Below are positions 56,552 through 64,000 of a DNA stretch of 64,000 nucleotides, piece by piece (the stretch's first letter is position 1; the number at the start of each line of letters is the position of its first letter). The notes beneath the pieces were generated by a model. The model ran no database searches and had not been told where the DNA came from. It saw nothing but the letters and a program-made list of their open reading frames with translations. The stretch covers positions 124,001-188,000 of the forward strand of contig JAUYQQ010000019.1 in assembly GCA_030697165.1 (NCBI GenBank), written 5' to 3'. This DNA is from Acidobacteriota bacterium. Lineage in GTDB: Bacteria; Acidobacteriota; Vicinamibacteria; Vicinamibacterales; UBA2999. The position numbers were made by a program, and so were the translations under genes.

Positions 56552-57622
56552 GTGACAGTCGCGTTCTACATCTCTGGCCACGGGTTTGGTCACGCCTCCC
56601 GGTCGATCGAGGTCATCAACGCCCTGGTTGACCGGCACCCTGGCGTGCGCGTGGTCATCCGCTCCGCCGTGGCGCCGTGTCTCGTCAGCCGCACGGCGCG
56701 GCCAGGGGTCGTGCTCGAACCGGTCGAGACCGACACGGGCGTGATCCAGCTCGACAGCCTCAACCTGGACGAAGCCGCCACCCTCGTCCGCGCGCGGGAG
56801 TTCATGGCCACGTTTCCGGAGCGCGTCGCGGGCGAAGTGGCATACCTGAGGCAGGCCGGCGTGACGGCCGTGGTCGCCGACATTCCGGCACTGGGCATCG
56901 CCGCGGCGCATGCGGCGGGCGTGCCGGGCATTGCCCTCGGCAACTTTACCTGGGACTGGATTTATTCGGGCTACGCCGGCAGCGCCGACCTGGCCGACGC
57001 GATCGGCGCCGTGTACCGGCACACCACGCTCGCGCTGCGGCTTCCCATGTGGGGCGGGTTCGCCACCATGCCGGCGGTGCTTGACGTGCCGTTTGTCGCG
57101 CGGCGGTCGTCACGCGACCCGGCGGAGGTCCGCCGCCTGCTGGGCCTGCCGGCGGACGAGCGCCTGGTCCTCGTCTCGTTTGGTGGCTACGGGGTGGAGG
57201 GGTTGAACGTCGCGGCCCTGCGCCAACTGGCCGGCTACCGGGCGCTGCTGCCGGGAGATGTCGACGAGGCCGCGATGTACGCCAAGGGCTTACGCTACGA
57301 AGACCTCGTGCGCGCGGTCGAGGTCGTCGTCAGCAAGCCCGGTTACGGCATCGTGTCCGAATGCCTGGCCAACGAGACCGCCCTGCTCTACACGTCGCGG
57401 GGACACTTCATCGAGTACGACGTCCTCGTGGCGGCGATGCCGCGATTCCTGCGAGCCGCCTTCATCGACCAGGCCCACTTGTTTGGCGGCCACTGGCGTC
57501 CGCACCTCGATGCGCTGCTGGCGCAGCCGGCGCCACCCGAGCACCCGCCGACCAACGGCGCGGAAGTCGCGGCCGACCGGATTCTGGAAATTACAGGAGA
57601 TCAAGAGATCAGGAATAAGTAA
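56552..57622 (+). CDS. MurG/GT28-like glycosyltransferase
   Basis: 356 residues. N-terminal VAFYISGHGFGHASRSIEV is the opening of GT-B enzymes related to MurG and the N-terminal half of L-arabinokinase-type proteins. The second half has LVSFGGYGVEGLNV and VVVSKPGYGIVSECLANETA, the nucleotide-sugar site. Sugar and acceptor unknown. GTG 56552 was chosen because upstream codons read array A. Its C-terminus, TGDQEIRNK, comes from repeat D. Confidence 0.82.
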   Translation: MTVAFYISGHGFGHASRSIEVINALVDRHPGVRVVIRSAVAPCLVSRTARPGVVLEPVETDTGVIQLDSLNLDEAATLVRAREFMATFPERVAGEVAYLRQAGVTAVVADIPALGIAAAHAAGVPGIALGNFTWDWIYSGYAGSADLADAIGAVYRHTTLALRLPMWGGFATMPAVLDVPFVARRSSRDPAEVRRLLGLPADERLVLVSFGGYGVEGLNVAALRQLAGYRALLPGDVDEAAMYAKGLRYEDLVRAVEVVVSKPGYGIVSECLANETALLYTSRGHFIEYDVLVAAMPRFLRAAFIDQAHLFGGHWRPHLDALLAQPAPPEHPPTNGAEVAADRILEITGDQEIRNK

Positions 57623-57654
57623 TGAACAACTCCTGAACTCCTGATCTCCTGTTT
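57593..57654. repeat. Repeat family D, copy 2 (22-bp inverted repeat)
   Basis: The left arm starts ACAGGAGATCAAGAGATCAG and the right arm ends CTCCTGATCTCCTGT; 20 of 22 bases pair around a 16-base loop. It joins the convergent ends of the glycosyltransferase and thioesterase genes and suits a two-way terminator. Confidence 0.85.
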
Positions 57655-58117
57655 ATGTCTTGTTGAGCGCGTCCTCGCGCAGCACGATGAACAGCCCGTC
57701 GGACTCGGCCACGCGCCGTGCGCCATCGATCAACACCGCCCGCACGTAGACCTTCCGCCCGTCCACGCGCTCGATCCGCGACTCGACCGTCGTCTCGGTC
57801 TCGAGCTTCACCATTTCGAGGAACGACACCGAGATCTTCGCGGCCACAGTCCGGTGGCCGTTCATCCAGCACGCGCCGCCCATGGTTTCGTCGAGCACGG
57901 CCGCCATCGCGCCGCCGTGCACATGCCCGGGCGGTCCCTGCGTCTCGCGGCCGAACCAGGCCTTTGCGTACAGCACCCCCGGCTCGGGTCCGCGGAAATA
58001 AGCAATGCGCACGCTCTCACCCGACGGGTTGGCGACGAGAAACGAATGGGAGTCCAGAGACGGAAACGGCTGGACGGGTGTCCAGCCGGTTTCAGGATTC
58101 GCGGGCGGTGGTAACAC
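57653..58117 (-). CDS. PaaI-type hotdog thioesterase
   Basis: 154 residues. GHVHGGAMAAVLDETMGGAC is the PaaI hotdog motif with a catalytic Asp/Glu region; FLEMVKLETETTVESRIERV follows. It hydrolyses an acyl-CoA or aryl-CoA. Seven bases after the methyltransferase gene on the same strand. Confidence 0.82.
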   Translation of the reverse strand: MLPPPANPETGWTPVQPFPSLDSHSFLVANPSGESVRIAYFRGPEPGVLYAKAWFGRETQGPPGHVHGGAMAAVLDETMGGACWMNGHRTVAAKISVSFLEMVKLETETTVESRIERVDGRKVYVRAVLIDGARRVAESDGLFIVLREDALNKT

Positions 58118-58124
58118 CGAACTG

Positions 58125-58808
58125 TTAGTCTTTGACGACCGTGATCAGCGTCCACATTTTCGGGATGTTGACCTTCTCGAGCGACACCGGGTTCAGTTCG
58201 GCCTGCGCGAGGAACCCCGGCAAGTCGAGGTCGGCGGTGAAGCCGATGTGCACCGTCGCGGGCGAGATCACTTTTTCGATCCAGCCCATCACGCGGTTGG
58301 CACTCTTGAAGTGATTGAGGATGATGACGCGGCCACCGGGCCGGCACACGCGATACATTTCGCGCGCCACCTTCACCGGTTCCGGCACCACGCTGATCAC
58401 GTACGGCGCGTAGACGACGTCGAAGGAGTCGTCAGCGAACTTGAGCTGGGTCGCGTCCATCTCGGCGAGGTCGCAGTGGTGCAGCCCCTTCTCGTCGATG
58501 CGGCCCTGGGCCTTGGCGAGCATCTTGCTCGACAGATCGATGCCGGTAATGCGGCAATTGCGCGGATACAAGGCGAGGTTGATGCCGGTGCCGACGCCCA
58601 CTTCGAGAACGTGGGTGCCGGCACGAAGCGCCATCTTCTCCATGGCCTCGAGCCGGCCGGGATGAAGTGTCGGGCCATACGTGTAGTCGTACGCCGCGGC
58701 AATGCCTTGATAGACCTTCTCGACAAAATCGGTCTCGACTGTGGTGACCGACAGGGCCCTGGTGGCCGCATCGCCCGAACGCCGCGTTTCTGCGTCAAAT
58801 AGGCCCAT
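58125..58808 (-). CDS. SAM-dependent methyltransferase (PmtA-like)
   Basis: 227 residues. LEVGVGTGINLALYP is SAM motif I and ITGIDLSSKMLAKAQ motif II; FDVVYAPYVISVVPEP and LNHFKSANRVMGWIEKV fit phosphatidylethanolamine N-methyltransferase PmtA-type enzymes. The first 20 residues (AETRRSGDAATR) look low-complexity and may be repeat-derived, so the start could be later. Confidence 0.82.
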   Translation of the reverse strand: MGLFDAETRRSGDAATRALSVTTVETDFVEKVYQGIAAAYDYTYGPTLHPGRLEAMEKMALRAGTHVLEVGVGTGINLALYPRNCRITGIDLSSKMLAKAQGRIDEKGLHHCDLAEMDATQLKFADDSFDVVYAPYVISVVPEPVKVAREMYRVCRPGGRVIILNHFKSANRVMGWIEKVISPATVHIGFTADLDLPGFLAQAELNPVSLEKVNIPKMWTLITVVKD

Positions 58809-58836
58809 TTTTTAACAGTCTCCGAACCGAATCGGA

Positions 58837-60696
58837 CTATACCACGTCGAGCACATCGAGGGCGGAGTCCAACCGGCCCGACGGCGTTGAGATCTGCACA
58901 CCCGCAGCCATACCCTTGATGGCTTCCACGAGTTCTCGCGCCACTTTCACGCCCTCGGCGGCCGCGCTGTCGGCGCTGGTCGTCCGGCGCATCCGTTCGA
59001 CGATGGCATCGGGCACCGTCACGCCGGGCACTTCATTCGCCATGAACTCGGCGTTCAGTGCGCTTTCGAATGGCCAGATGCCGACAATGATCGGCACGCC
59101 GAGCGGTGTGACACGGGCCAGGAACCGTTCGAAAGTGGACACATCGAACACCGGTCTCGTCACCGCGAATTCCGCGCCGGCCTCGACCTTGAACTCGAGG
59201 CGCCGCATCTCCTGATCGAGATCGCGCGACGGGTTGACCATCACGCCGGTGTGGAACGAGGTCGGCTCGCCGATCGACTGGCCGCCGATGTCGAGCCCAT
59301 GATTGAGCCGCGTGATCACGTTGGTGAGTCCGATCGAGTCGACGTCGAACACGGCGGTCGCGTCGGGGATGTCCCCCAGGCTGCGCACATCACCGGTGAT
59401 GCCGAGCAGGTTGCGCACGCCCATGGCATGCGCGCCGAGCAGGTCTGACTGGATGCCCAGCAGGTTGCGATCGCGACAGGAGTACTGCAGCAGCACTTCC
59501 ACGGTGGCATGCTGCTGGACCAGCACCGCCAGCGACAACGCGCTCATGCGCGCGCCCGATCGCGGGCCGTCGGGAATGGTCACGACATCCACGCCGCGCT
59601 GGGCGAGGCGCGCCGCGTCGGCCAGCGCCGCGTTAAAGACGTGCCCGCGGGGCGGCACCAGCTCGATGGCGCGGATGAAACCGCCATTGGCCAGCTTGCG
59701 GCCCATGGCCGACTTCGACTCGCGCGGCAGGGCCGGGCGCGCGTTGGGCTGGCTCGCCACCGGGGTGCGCACCTCGGCGGTGCCGGCGTGGCGCGCCAGC
59801 CCCGGCGCCATCGACTTCGCTGCCAGCGCAATCTGGCGAATGTGCTCGGGCGTCGTGCCGCAGCAGCCGCCCACCAGCCGCACCCCCGACGCGATGAACC
59901 GGCGCGCGTACGATGCCATGTATTCCGGCGAACACAAGTACAGGTTGCGGCCCTCGATATCACGGGGCCGGCCGGCGTTGGGCAGCGCCGACAACCACAC
60001 ATCGGTGATGTCGCTGATGCGCTCGATGGTCTCGAGCATCGGCGCCGGGCCGACGCTGCAATTGACGCCGACAACGCTCGCGCCGCGCGCGATCAGCTCG
60101 GGCGCAAACTGTTCGGGCGGCGCGCCGTCGAGGCTGGCGCCGTCTTCCTCAGTGGTCATCTGCGCGACGATCGGCAGGTCGCACACGCTGCGCACGGCCG
60201 CGATTGCGGCGCCAATCTCGTTCAGGTCGCGAAAGGTTTCGAGGATGAAGAGATCGACACGGCCATCGAACAGCGCCTGAGCCTGCTCGCGGAACATCGC
60301 CTCGGCTTCGTCCACGCCGGTCTTGCCCCACGGCTCAATGCGCACGCCAAGCGGGCCGATGGCCCCGGCGACGTAGGCGGGCTGCCCCGACTTCTCGACC
60401 GCGCGCCGCGCCAGCGTGGCGCCGGCCAAGTTGATCTCGCGCACCTGATCGCCCAGGCCAAAGCCGCGCAGCTTCATGCGGTTGGCGCCAAAGGTGTTGG
60501 TCTCGATGACGTCGGCGCCGGCCTTCAGGTAATCGCCATGGACGTCGACGACCAGGTCGGGCTGGGTCTGGTTGAGCGACTCGAAACAGCGGTTGATGAA
60601 TACGCCCTTGGCGTACAGCATGGTGCCCATCGCGCCATCGCACACGAGCACACGTTCATCCAACGCAGTTAAAAAGGGTTTCACTCGAGGTAACAC
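58837..60696 (-). CDS. Bifunctional homocysteine S-methyltransferase / methylenetetrahydrofolate reductase
   Basis: 619 residues. N-terminal betaine/homocysteine methyltransferase barrel: VCDGAMGTMLY, ETNTFGANR and the zinc ligands in VGGCCGTTPEHIRQ. C-terminal MTHFR barrel from about residue 335 (FIRAIELVPPRGH, LLGITGD) ending with LVEAIKGMAAGVQI. The fusion supplies methyl-folate and uses it, or SAM-type donors, to make methionine. YitJ-like arrangement. Complete. Confidence 0.93.
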   Translation of the reverse strand: MLPRVKPFLTALDERVLVCDGAMGTMLYAKGVFINRCFESLNQTQPDLVVDVHGDYLKAGADVIETNTFGANRMKLRGFGLGDQVREINLAGATLARRAVEKSGQPAYVAGAIGPLGVRIEPWGKTGVDEAEAMFREQAQALFDGRVDLFILETFRDLNEIGAAIAAVRSVCDLPIVAQMTTEEDGASLDGAPPEQFAPELIARGASVVGVNCSVGPAPMLETIERISDITDVWLSALPNAGRPRDIEGRNLYLCSPEYMASYARRFIASGVRLVGGCCGTTPEHIRQIALAAKSMAPGLARHAGTAEVRTPVASQPNARPALPRESKSAMGRKLANGGFIRAIELVPPRGHVFNAALADAARLAQRGVDVVTIPDGPRSGARMSALSLAVLVQQHATVEVLLQYSCRDRNLLGIQSDLLGAHAMGVRNLLGITGDVRSLGDIPDATAVFDVDSIGLTNVITRLNHGLDIGGQSIGEPTSFHTGVMVNPSRDLDQEMRRLEFKVEAGAEFAVTRPVFDVSTFERFLARVTPLGVPIIVGIWPFESALNAEFMANEVPGVTVPDAIVERMRRTTSADSAAAEGVKVARELVEAIKGMAAGVQISTPSGRLDSALDVLDVV

Positions 60697-60751
60697 TGAT
60701 ACAGACGGCCATCACCCGGACCGGGTTCGCGCCACGCCAGCCGGCGGCCGG

Positions 60752-61216
60752 CTACCGCACCGGCATCGGCGCCTTCTGATCGGCCGCGGCGGGCACCAGC
60801 AGCTCGGTCTTGTCCCACACGAAGTCGTCTTTGCTGTACACGGCCAACTCGTAATCCTTGCCCATGAAGATTGCCGCCACCGGGCAGGCTTCTTCGCAGT
60901 ACCCGCAGAAAATGCAGCGCGTCTTGTGGATCTGGTAGGTCGACGCATAGCGCGGGCCCGCCATCACCGTGCCGTCGTTCTCGGCCGCCTCGAGGTAGAT
61001 CGCGTCGGCCGGGCAGGCCACCGCGCACAGCCCGCAGGCCACGCACTTCTCGAGGCCCGCCTCGTCACGCATCAGGACCTGCTTGCCGCGATACCGCGGA
61101 AACATCGGGACCTTCTGGTCCGGATAGTTCACCGTGATGGGACGGCGGAACAGGTGTTTGAAGGTGAGGGCAAAGCCTTTCGCGAGCGGACCGATCATAG
61201 AAGGAAATGATACCAT
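60752..61216 (-). CDS. nuoI: NADH-quinone oxidoreductase subunit I
   Basis: 154 residues. Two 4Fe-4S motifs, CVACGLCAVACP and CIFCGYCEEACP; preceded by FKHLFRRPITVNYPDQKVP. It carries electrons to the quinone site of complex I. ATG 61216 and ATG 61198 are both possible; the second gives the usual family start. No other nuo gene is in the window. Confidence 0.9.
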   Translation of the reverse strand: MVSFPSMIGPLAKGFALTFKHLFRRPITVNYPDQKVPMFPRYRGKQVLMRDEAGLEKCVACGLCAVACPADAIYLEAAENDGTVMAGPRYASTYQIHKTRCIFCGYCEEACPVAAIFMGKDYELAVYSKDDFVWDKTELLVPAAADQKAPMPVR

Positions 61217-61235
61217 TTCGTCCGCCTGCGCTCGC

Positions 61236-61303
61236 CAGGATAGTGCGCGAGCTACGGCGGACGCCCGCCGTAGCGGCCAACGGCCGCGAAGGCGGGCGGA
61301 CCA
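61236..61303. repeat. Repeat family F-like double hairpin
   Basis: Two imperfect hairpins: GTCCGCCTGCGCTCGC paired with GCGAGCTACGGCGGAC, and GCCCGCCGTAGCGGCC paired with GGCCGCGAAGGCGGGC. They occupy the nuoI-lytS divergent gap just before the LytS-like ATG. Confidence 0.6.
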
Positions 61304-61305
61304 GC

Positions 61306-62625
61306 ATGCTGCAAGAACCCAGATTCCTCTCCGCCACGCAGTTCCTGCTGACGACCCTGGTCGTCAAGCTCGCGGCCATGGCCGCGCTCGCGACCATGCT
61401 CGCCCGTTACCGGCGCTTTCGTCACATCCTGATCTTCGAGCAGCGCAACTGGCCCGACCGGCTGGTGTTCGCCCTGGGCCTGGGGTTGCCGCTCACGGCC
61501 GGGGTCGCGGCCCGCGTGCTGCTCAACTACGACGCCGCCGACCTGATGCTCGAGGGCGCGTTTCTCGCCGGCCTGATCGCCGGCCCCTACACCGGCGCGC
61601 TGGTGGGCCTGGCCATCGCCTTGCCGGCGCTGGCCGCCGGCGAGTACGGCGCGCCGTTCTTTGCCGTCGGGTGCGGCTTTGCCGGCGGCGGGTTGCGCGA
61701 GGCGTGCCCCAAGGCCGAAATCTGGAACTTCTCGCCGTTCGTGTTGCTAAGCATGCCGCGCCGCGTCTGGAACATGGTCCGCCGCCTCGAGGTGAACTGG
61801 CCGGTGGTGCTGCTGCTGGCCATCATCAGCCTCGAAACCCTGCGACAGGCCGTCGGCGCCCGCTACTCGGCACGCCTGTTCGTGCTGTCGAGCCCCTCGG
61901 CCTGGATCACGCTGGTCGTCTACCTCGCCACGATCATCATCGTGTCCACGCCGATCAAGATCTGGAACAACGCCCGCATCGAGCATCGCCTGCAGGAACA
62001 GGAAAAGCTGCTGCTGGCCGCCAAGGTCGAAGCCCTCAAGAGCCAGATCAATCCGCATTTCCTGTTCAACACGCTGGCCTCGGTCTCGTCGCTGATCCGC
62101 CTGCAGCCCGAAACCGCGCGCGAGGTGATCCAGAAGCTGTCGGGCCTGCTCCGCAAGCTGATGAGCAACCAGGTGCAGTTCGTCACGCTGCGCGAAGAGC
62201 TGGCCGCGCTCGACGAATATCTCGACATCGAGGTGATCCGGTTCGGGCCGCGGCTGGCCGTCCGCAAGTCGATCGCGCCCGACACGCTCGACATCATCAT
62301 CCCCAGCCTCCTGCTGCAGCCGCTCGTCGAGAACTGCATCAAGCACGGCTTTGCCCGCAAGGTCGGGCCCGGCACCATCACCATCCGGAGCTGGCGTGAA
62401 AGCCGCCAGGTGTTCATCGAGGTCACCGACGATGGCCTGGGCATTTCGGAAGAGCGTCTCGTGGACGCGCTGTCGAGCGGCATCGGCCTGAGCAACGTCA
62501 ACGAGCGCCTGCGCGTGTTGTACGGGGCGATGGGCCGCCTCGAGCTGACCGGCTCGCCCGGACGCGGGGCGTGCGCGCGGGTCCAGATCCCACTCGACCT
62601 CGCCAGCGAAAGAATCACCGCATGA
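61306..62625 (+). CDS. LytS-like sensor histidine kinase
   Basis: 439 residues. Five or six N-terminal membrane helices of the LytS 5TM type (GAFLAGLIAGPYTGALVGLA), then a His_kinase domain with INPHFLFNTLASVSSLI (phospho-His) and ATPase motifs LLLQPLVENCIKHGF and DDGLGISEERL and GIGLSNVNERL. ATG 61306; frame open upstream through a repeat. ATGA overlap with the LytTR regulator makes them a two-component pair. Confidence 0.92.
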   Translation: MLQEPRFLSATQFLLTTLVVKLAAMAALATMLARYRRFRHILIFEQRNWPDRLVFALGLGLPLTAGVAARVLLNYDAADLMLEGAFLAGLIAGPYTGALVGLAIALPALAAGEYGAPFFAVGCGFAGGGLREACPKAEIWNFSPFVLLSMPRRVWNMVRRLEVNWPVVLLLAIISLETLRQAVGARYSARLFVLSSPSAWITLVVYLATIIIVSTPIKIWNNARIEHRLQEQEKLLLAAKVEALKSQINPHFLFNTLASVSSLIRLQPETAREVIQKLSGLLRKLMSNQVQFVTLREELAALDEYLDIEVIRFGPRLAVRKSIAPDTLDIIIPSLLLQPLVENCIKHGFARKVGPGTITIRSWRESRQVFIEVTDDGLGISEERLVDALSSGIGLSNVNERLRVLYGAMGRLELTGSPGRGACARVQIPLDLASERITA

Positions 62626-63401
62626 CCCCGGTCGCCCCCCTGACCGCCGTCGTGGCCGACGATGAGCAGCTGGCCCGTGACGAGTTGTGCTTTCTCTTGA
62701 ACCAGCTGGGGACGGTCGAGGTCGTCGCTCGCGCCGCCAACGGCCCCGAGGCCCTCGACGAAATCGCGCGCCACGCGCCCGACGTCGCTTTCCTGGACGT
62801 GCAAATGCCGGGGCTGACCGGCTTCGAGGTCGCCCGGCAGTTGCTCGACCAGGGAACCGGACCGGGTGTGATCTTCGTCACAGCTTACGACCAGCGGGCC
62901 ATCGAGGCGTTCGAGGTCAACGCCGTCGACTACCTGCTGAAGCCAATCGACGTGCGGCGGCTGGAGACCGCCGTGGCCCGGGTGCGGGAGCGCAAGGGAC
63001 GAACCGACCCCCTGGCGGGCCAGTTGGACCGCCTGGTGCGGATGATGGCCGGCCAGAAAGACCGCCGGGACCAGGTGGCGGTTAAGGTCAGCGACCGGTT
63101 CGTGCTGGTCAAGGCCGACGACATCATCCATGCGTCGCTGGTCGAGGATTCGATTAATATTGTGACGAGCCAGGTCGCGGGAACGTCGAACGATCGCACC
63201 CTGGACGAGTTGCACGCGCGGCTCGACCCGGAGGTATTCTGGCGGGTTCACCGCTCGCACCTGGTCAATATCAACAAGGTCAAGGAGATCGTCCCTTGGT
63301 TCAGCCGGAACTACATCCTGAGGATGACAGACGCGAACGCGACCGAGATCCCGGTCAGCCGTTCGCAGACGCGCCGTCTTCGGGATTACCTGAAGCTGTA
63401 G
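62622..63401 (+). CDS. LytTR-family response regulator
   Basis: 259 residues. Receiver domain with AVVADDEQLARDEL, phospho-acceptor Asp59 (FLDVQMPG) and Lys107 (YLLKPID). C-terminal LytTR DNA-binding domain (FWRVHRSHLVNINKVKEIVP). Cognate regulator of the LytS-like kinase. Its stop overlaps the signal peptidase GTG by one base. Confidence 0.94.
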   Translation: MTPVAPLTAVVADDEQLARDELCFLLNQLGTVEVVARAANGPEALDEIARHAPDVAFLDVQMPGLTGFEVARQLLDQGTGPGVIFVTAYDQRAIEAFEVNAVDYLLKPIDVRRLETAVARVRERKGRTDPLAGQLDRLVRMMAGQKDRRDQVAVKVSDRFVLVKADDIIHASLVEDSINIVTSQVAGTSNDRTLDELHARLDPEVFWRVHRSHLVNINKVKEIVPWFSRNYILRMTDANATEIPVSRSQTRRLRDYLKL

Positions 63402-64000
63402 TGCTGTTTGCCGATCCCGGCGACGAGACGACGCCGCTGCCGCCCGTGACGGCGGCCGACGCGATCGCGCGCGAGACCCCGTTGACCCTGGCCGTGGAGC
63501 AGGACCCGGCGCAGGTGGTGCGCCGCATGGAAGTGTGGCGCGACGAGTTCTTCGCGTGGGTGCGCACGCTGGCCTCGGCGGCGGTCTACGCCACGCTGAT
63601 CGTCACGTTCGGCTTCCAGGTCGCCCGCGTCGAGGGCCTCAGCATGGCGCCGACCCTGGCCGATCAGGACCGCCTGATCGTCAACAAGCTGCGCTACCGC
63701 CTCACCTCGCCGCAGCGCGGCGACATCGTGATGCTCTACTACCCCGTCAACCCCGACAAGTCGTTCGTCAAGCGCGTGATCGCGGAAGACGGCGACACCG
63801 TGCGGGTGGTCGACGGCCGCGTCTACGTCAACGACGTGCCGATGCGCGACGACTTCGTGCCGGCCGAGTACCGCAGCCACGACGACTGGGGCCCGCAGGT
63901 CATCCCCGAGGGCTACTACTTCGTGATGGGCGACCACCGGAACAACAGCCTCGACAGCCGGCACTGGGGCTTCGTGCCGAAGAAATACATCATCGGCAAG
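63401..64000 (+). CDS. lepB: Signal peptidase I (3' end outside window)
   Basis: 200 codons visible, open to the right edge. One membrane helix (LASAAVYATLIVTFGFQVA), catalytic Ser in VEGLSMAPTL, catalytic Lys in KSFVKRVIAEDGD, and the later box FVMGDHRNNSLDSRHWGFV. It removes signal peptides from exported proteins. GTG 63401 overlaps the LytTR stop. The first 60 residues are a charged cytosolic extension. This position suggests control by the upstream pair or co-transcription with it. Confidence 0.93.
   Translation, partial: MLFADPGDETTPLPPVTAADAIARETPLTLAVEQDPAQVVRRMEVWRDEFFAWVRTLASAAVYATLIVTFGFQVARVEGLSMAPTLADQDRLIVNKLRYRLTSPQRGDIVMLYYPVNPDKSFVKRVIAEDGDTVRVVDGRVYVNDVPMRDDFVPAEYRSHDDWGPQVIPEGYYFVMGDHRNNSLDSRHWGFVPKKYIIGK

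Overview
This 64 kb window is a GC-rich, gene-dense bacterial chromosome segment. It holds about 58 protein genes, two of them damaged and two cut by the window edges. I see no rRNA, tRNA, phage, transposase or CRISPR genes. The gene content suggests Acidobacteriota, probably a Vicinamibacteria-like lineage: a carboxypeptidase-regulatory-domain TonB receptor, a MoxR/DUF58/BatA/DUF4175/DUF4159 operon, a PIG-V-type mannosyltransferase and LytS/LytTR signalling. That assignment is an inference from gene content; no marker gene was compared.

Layout. 1-4.8 kb: MscS channel (cut at the left edge), DUF2254 membrane protein, a HAD-hydrolase remnant and a CPH-type heavy-metal P-ATPase. 4.8-10.3 kb: lipoprotein, beta-helix-like secreted protein, TonB-dependent receptor and SodC. 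10.4-14 kb: arsenic-type locus with divergent halves, arsR-arsC against flavoprotein-MFS. 14-19.5 kb: PI-PLC-like phosphodiesterase, PhoX-family protein, DASS anion transporter, a shortened PHP protein and a GT2. 19.8-30.1 kb: a phosphate/polyphosphate block (PhoB-like regulator, lipid kinase, SixA, CHAD, Ppx/GppA, a GT51-like protein, PstSCAB, PhoU). 30.2-36.6 kb: citrate synthase, M28 peptidase, LeuA-like synthase, an FHA-GAF-SpoIIE phosphatase set and rhomboid. 36.6-50.2 kb: a long minus-strand operon (TPR metallopeptidase, DUF4159, MoxR, DUF58, BatA, DUF4175, VWA, C13-like). 50.3-58.8 kb: DUF1801, PIG-V, a small lipid/polyketide-type cluster with a frameshifted ketosynthase, a glycosyltransferase, a thioesterase and a methyltransferase. 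58.8-64 kb: homocysteine methyltransferase/MTHFR fusion, an isolated NuoI, LytS-LytTR, and signal peptidase I running off the right edge.

The most unusual feature lies between the genes. At least six families of small dispersed repeats recur, and several run into coding sequence. (A) Arrays with a strict 18-bp period built on a TCGGGAGG core occur at four loci; one lies inside the MFS gene and is translated as four six-residue repeats. (B) Hairpins with different stems share GAA or GCA triloops and GAGCCC/ACGA spacers. (C) GTCCGSC-TTTA hairpins supply the C-terminus of a flavoprotein. (D) A 22-bp inverted repeat between convergent genes gives two unrelated proteins the same QEIRNK tail. (E) AATCNGTGG elements. 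(F) CCGCCGNAGC elements supply the last residues of the PHP protein.

The genes point to an aerobic heterotroph with phosphate-starvation control, polyphosphate handling, metal and arsenic resistance and extensive envelope maintenance.
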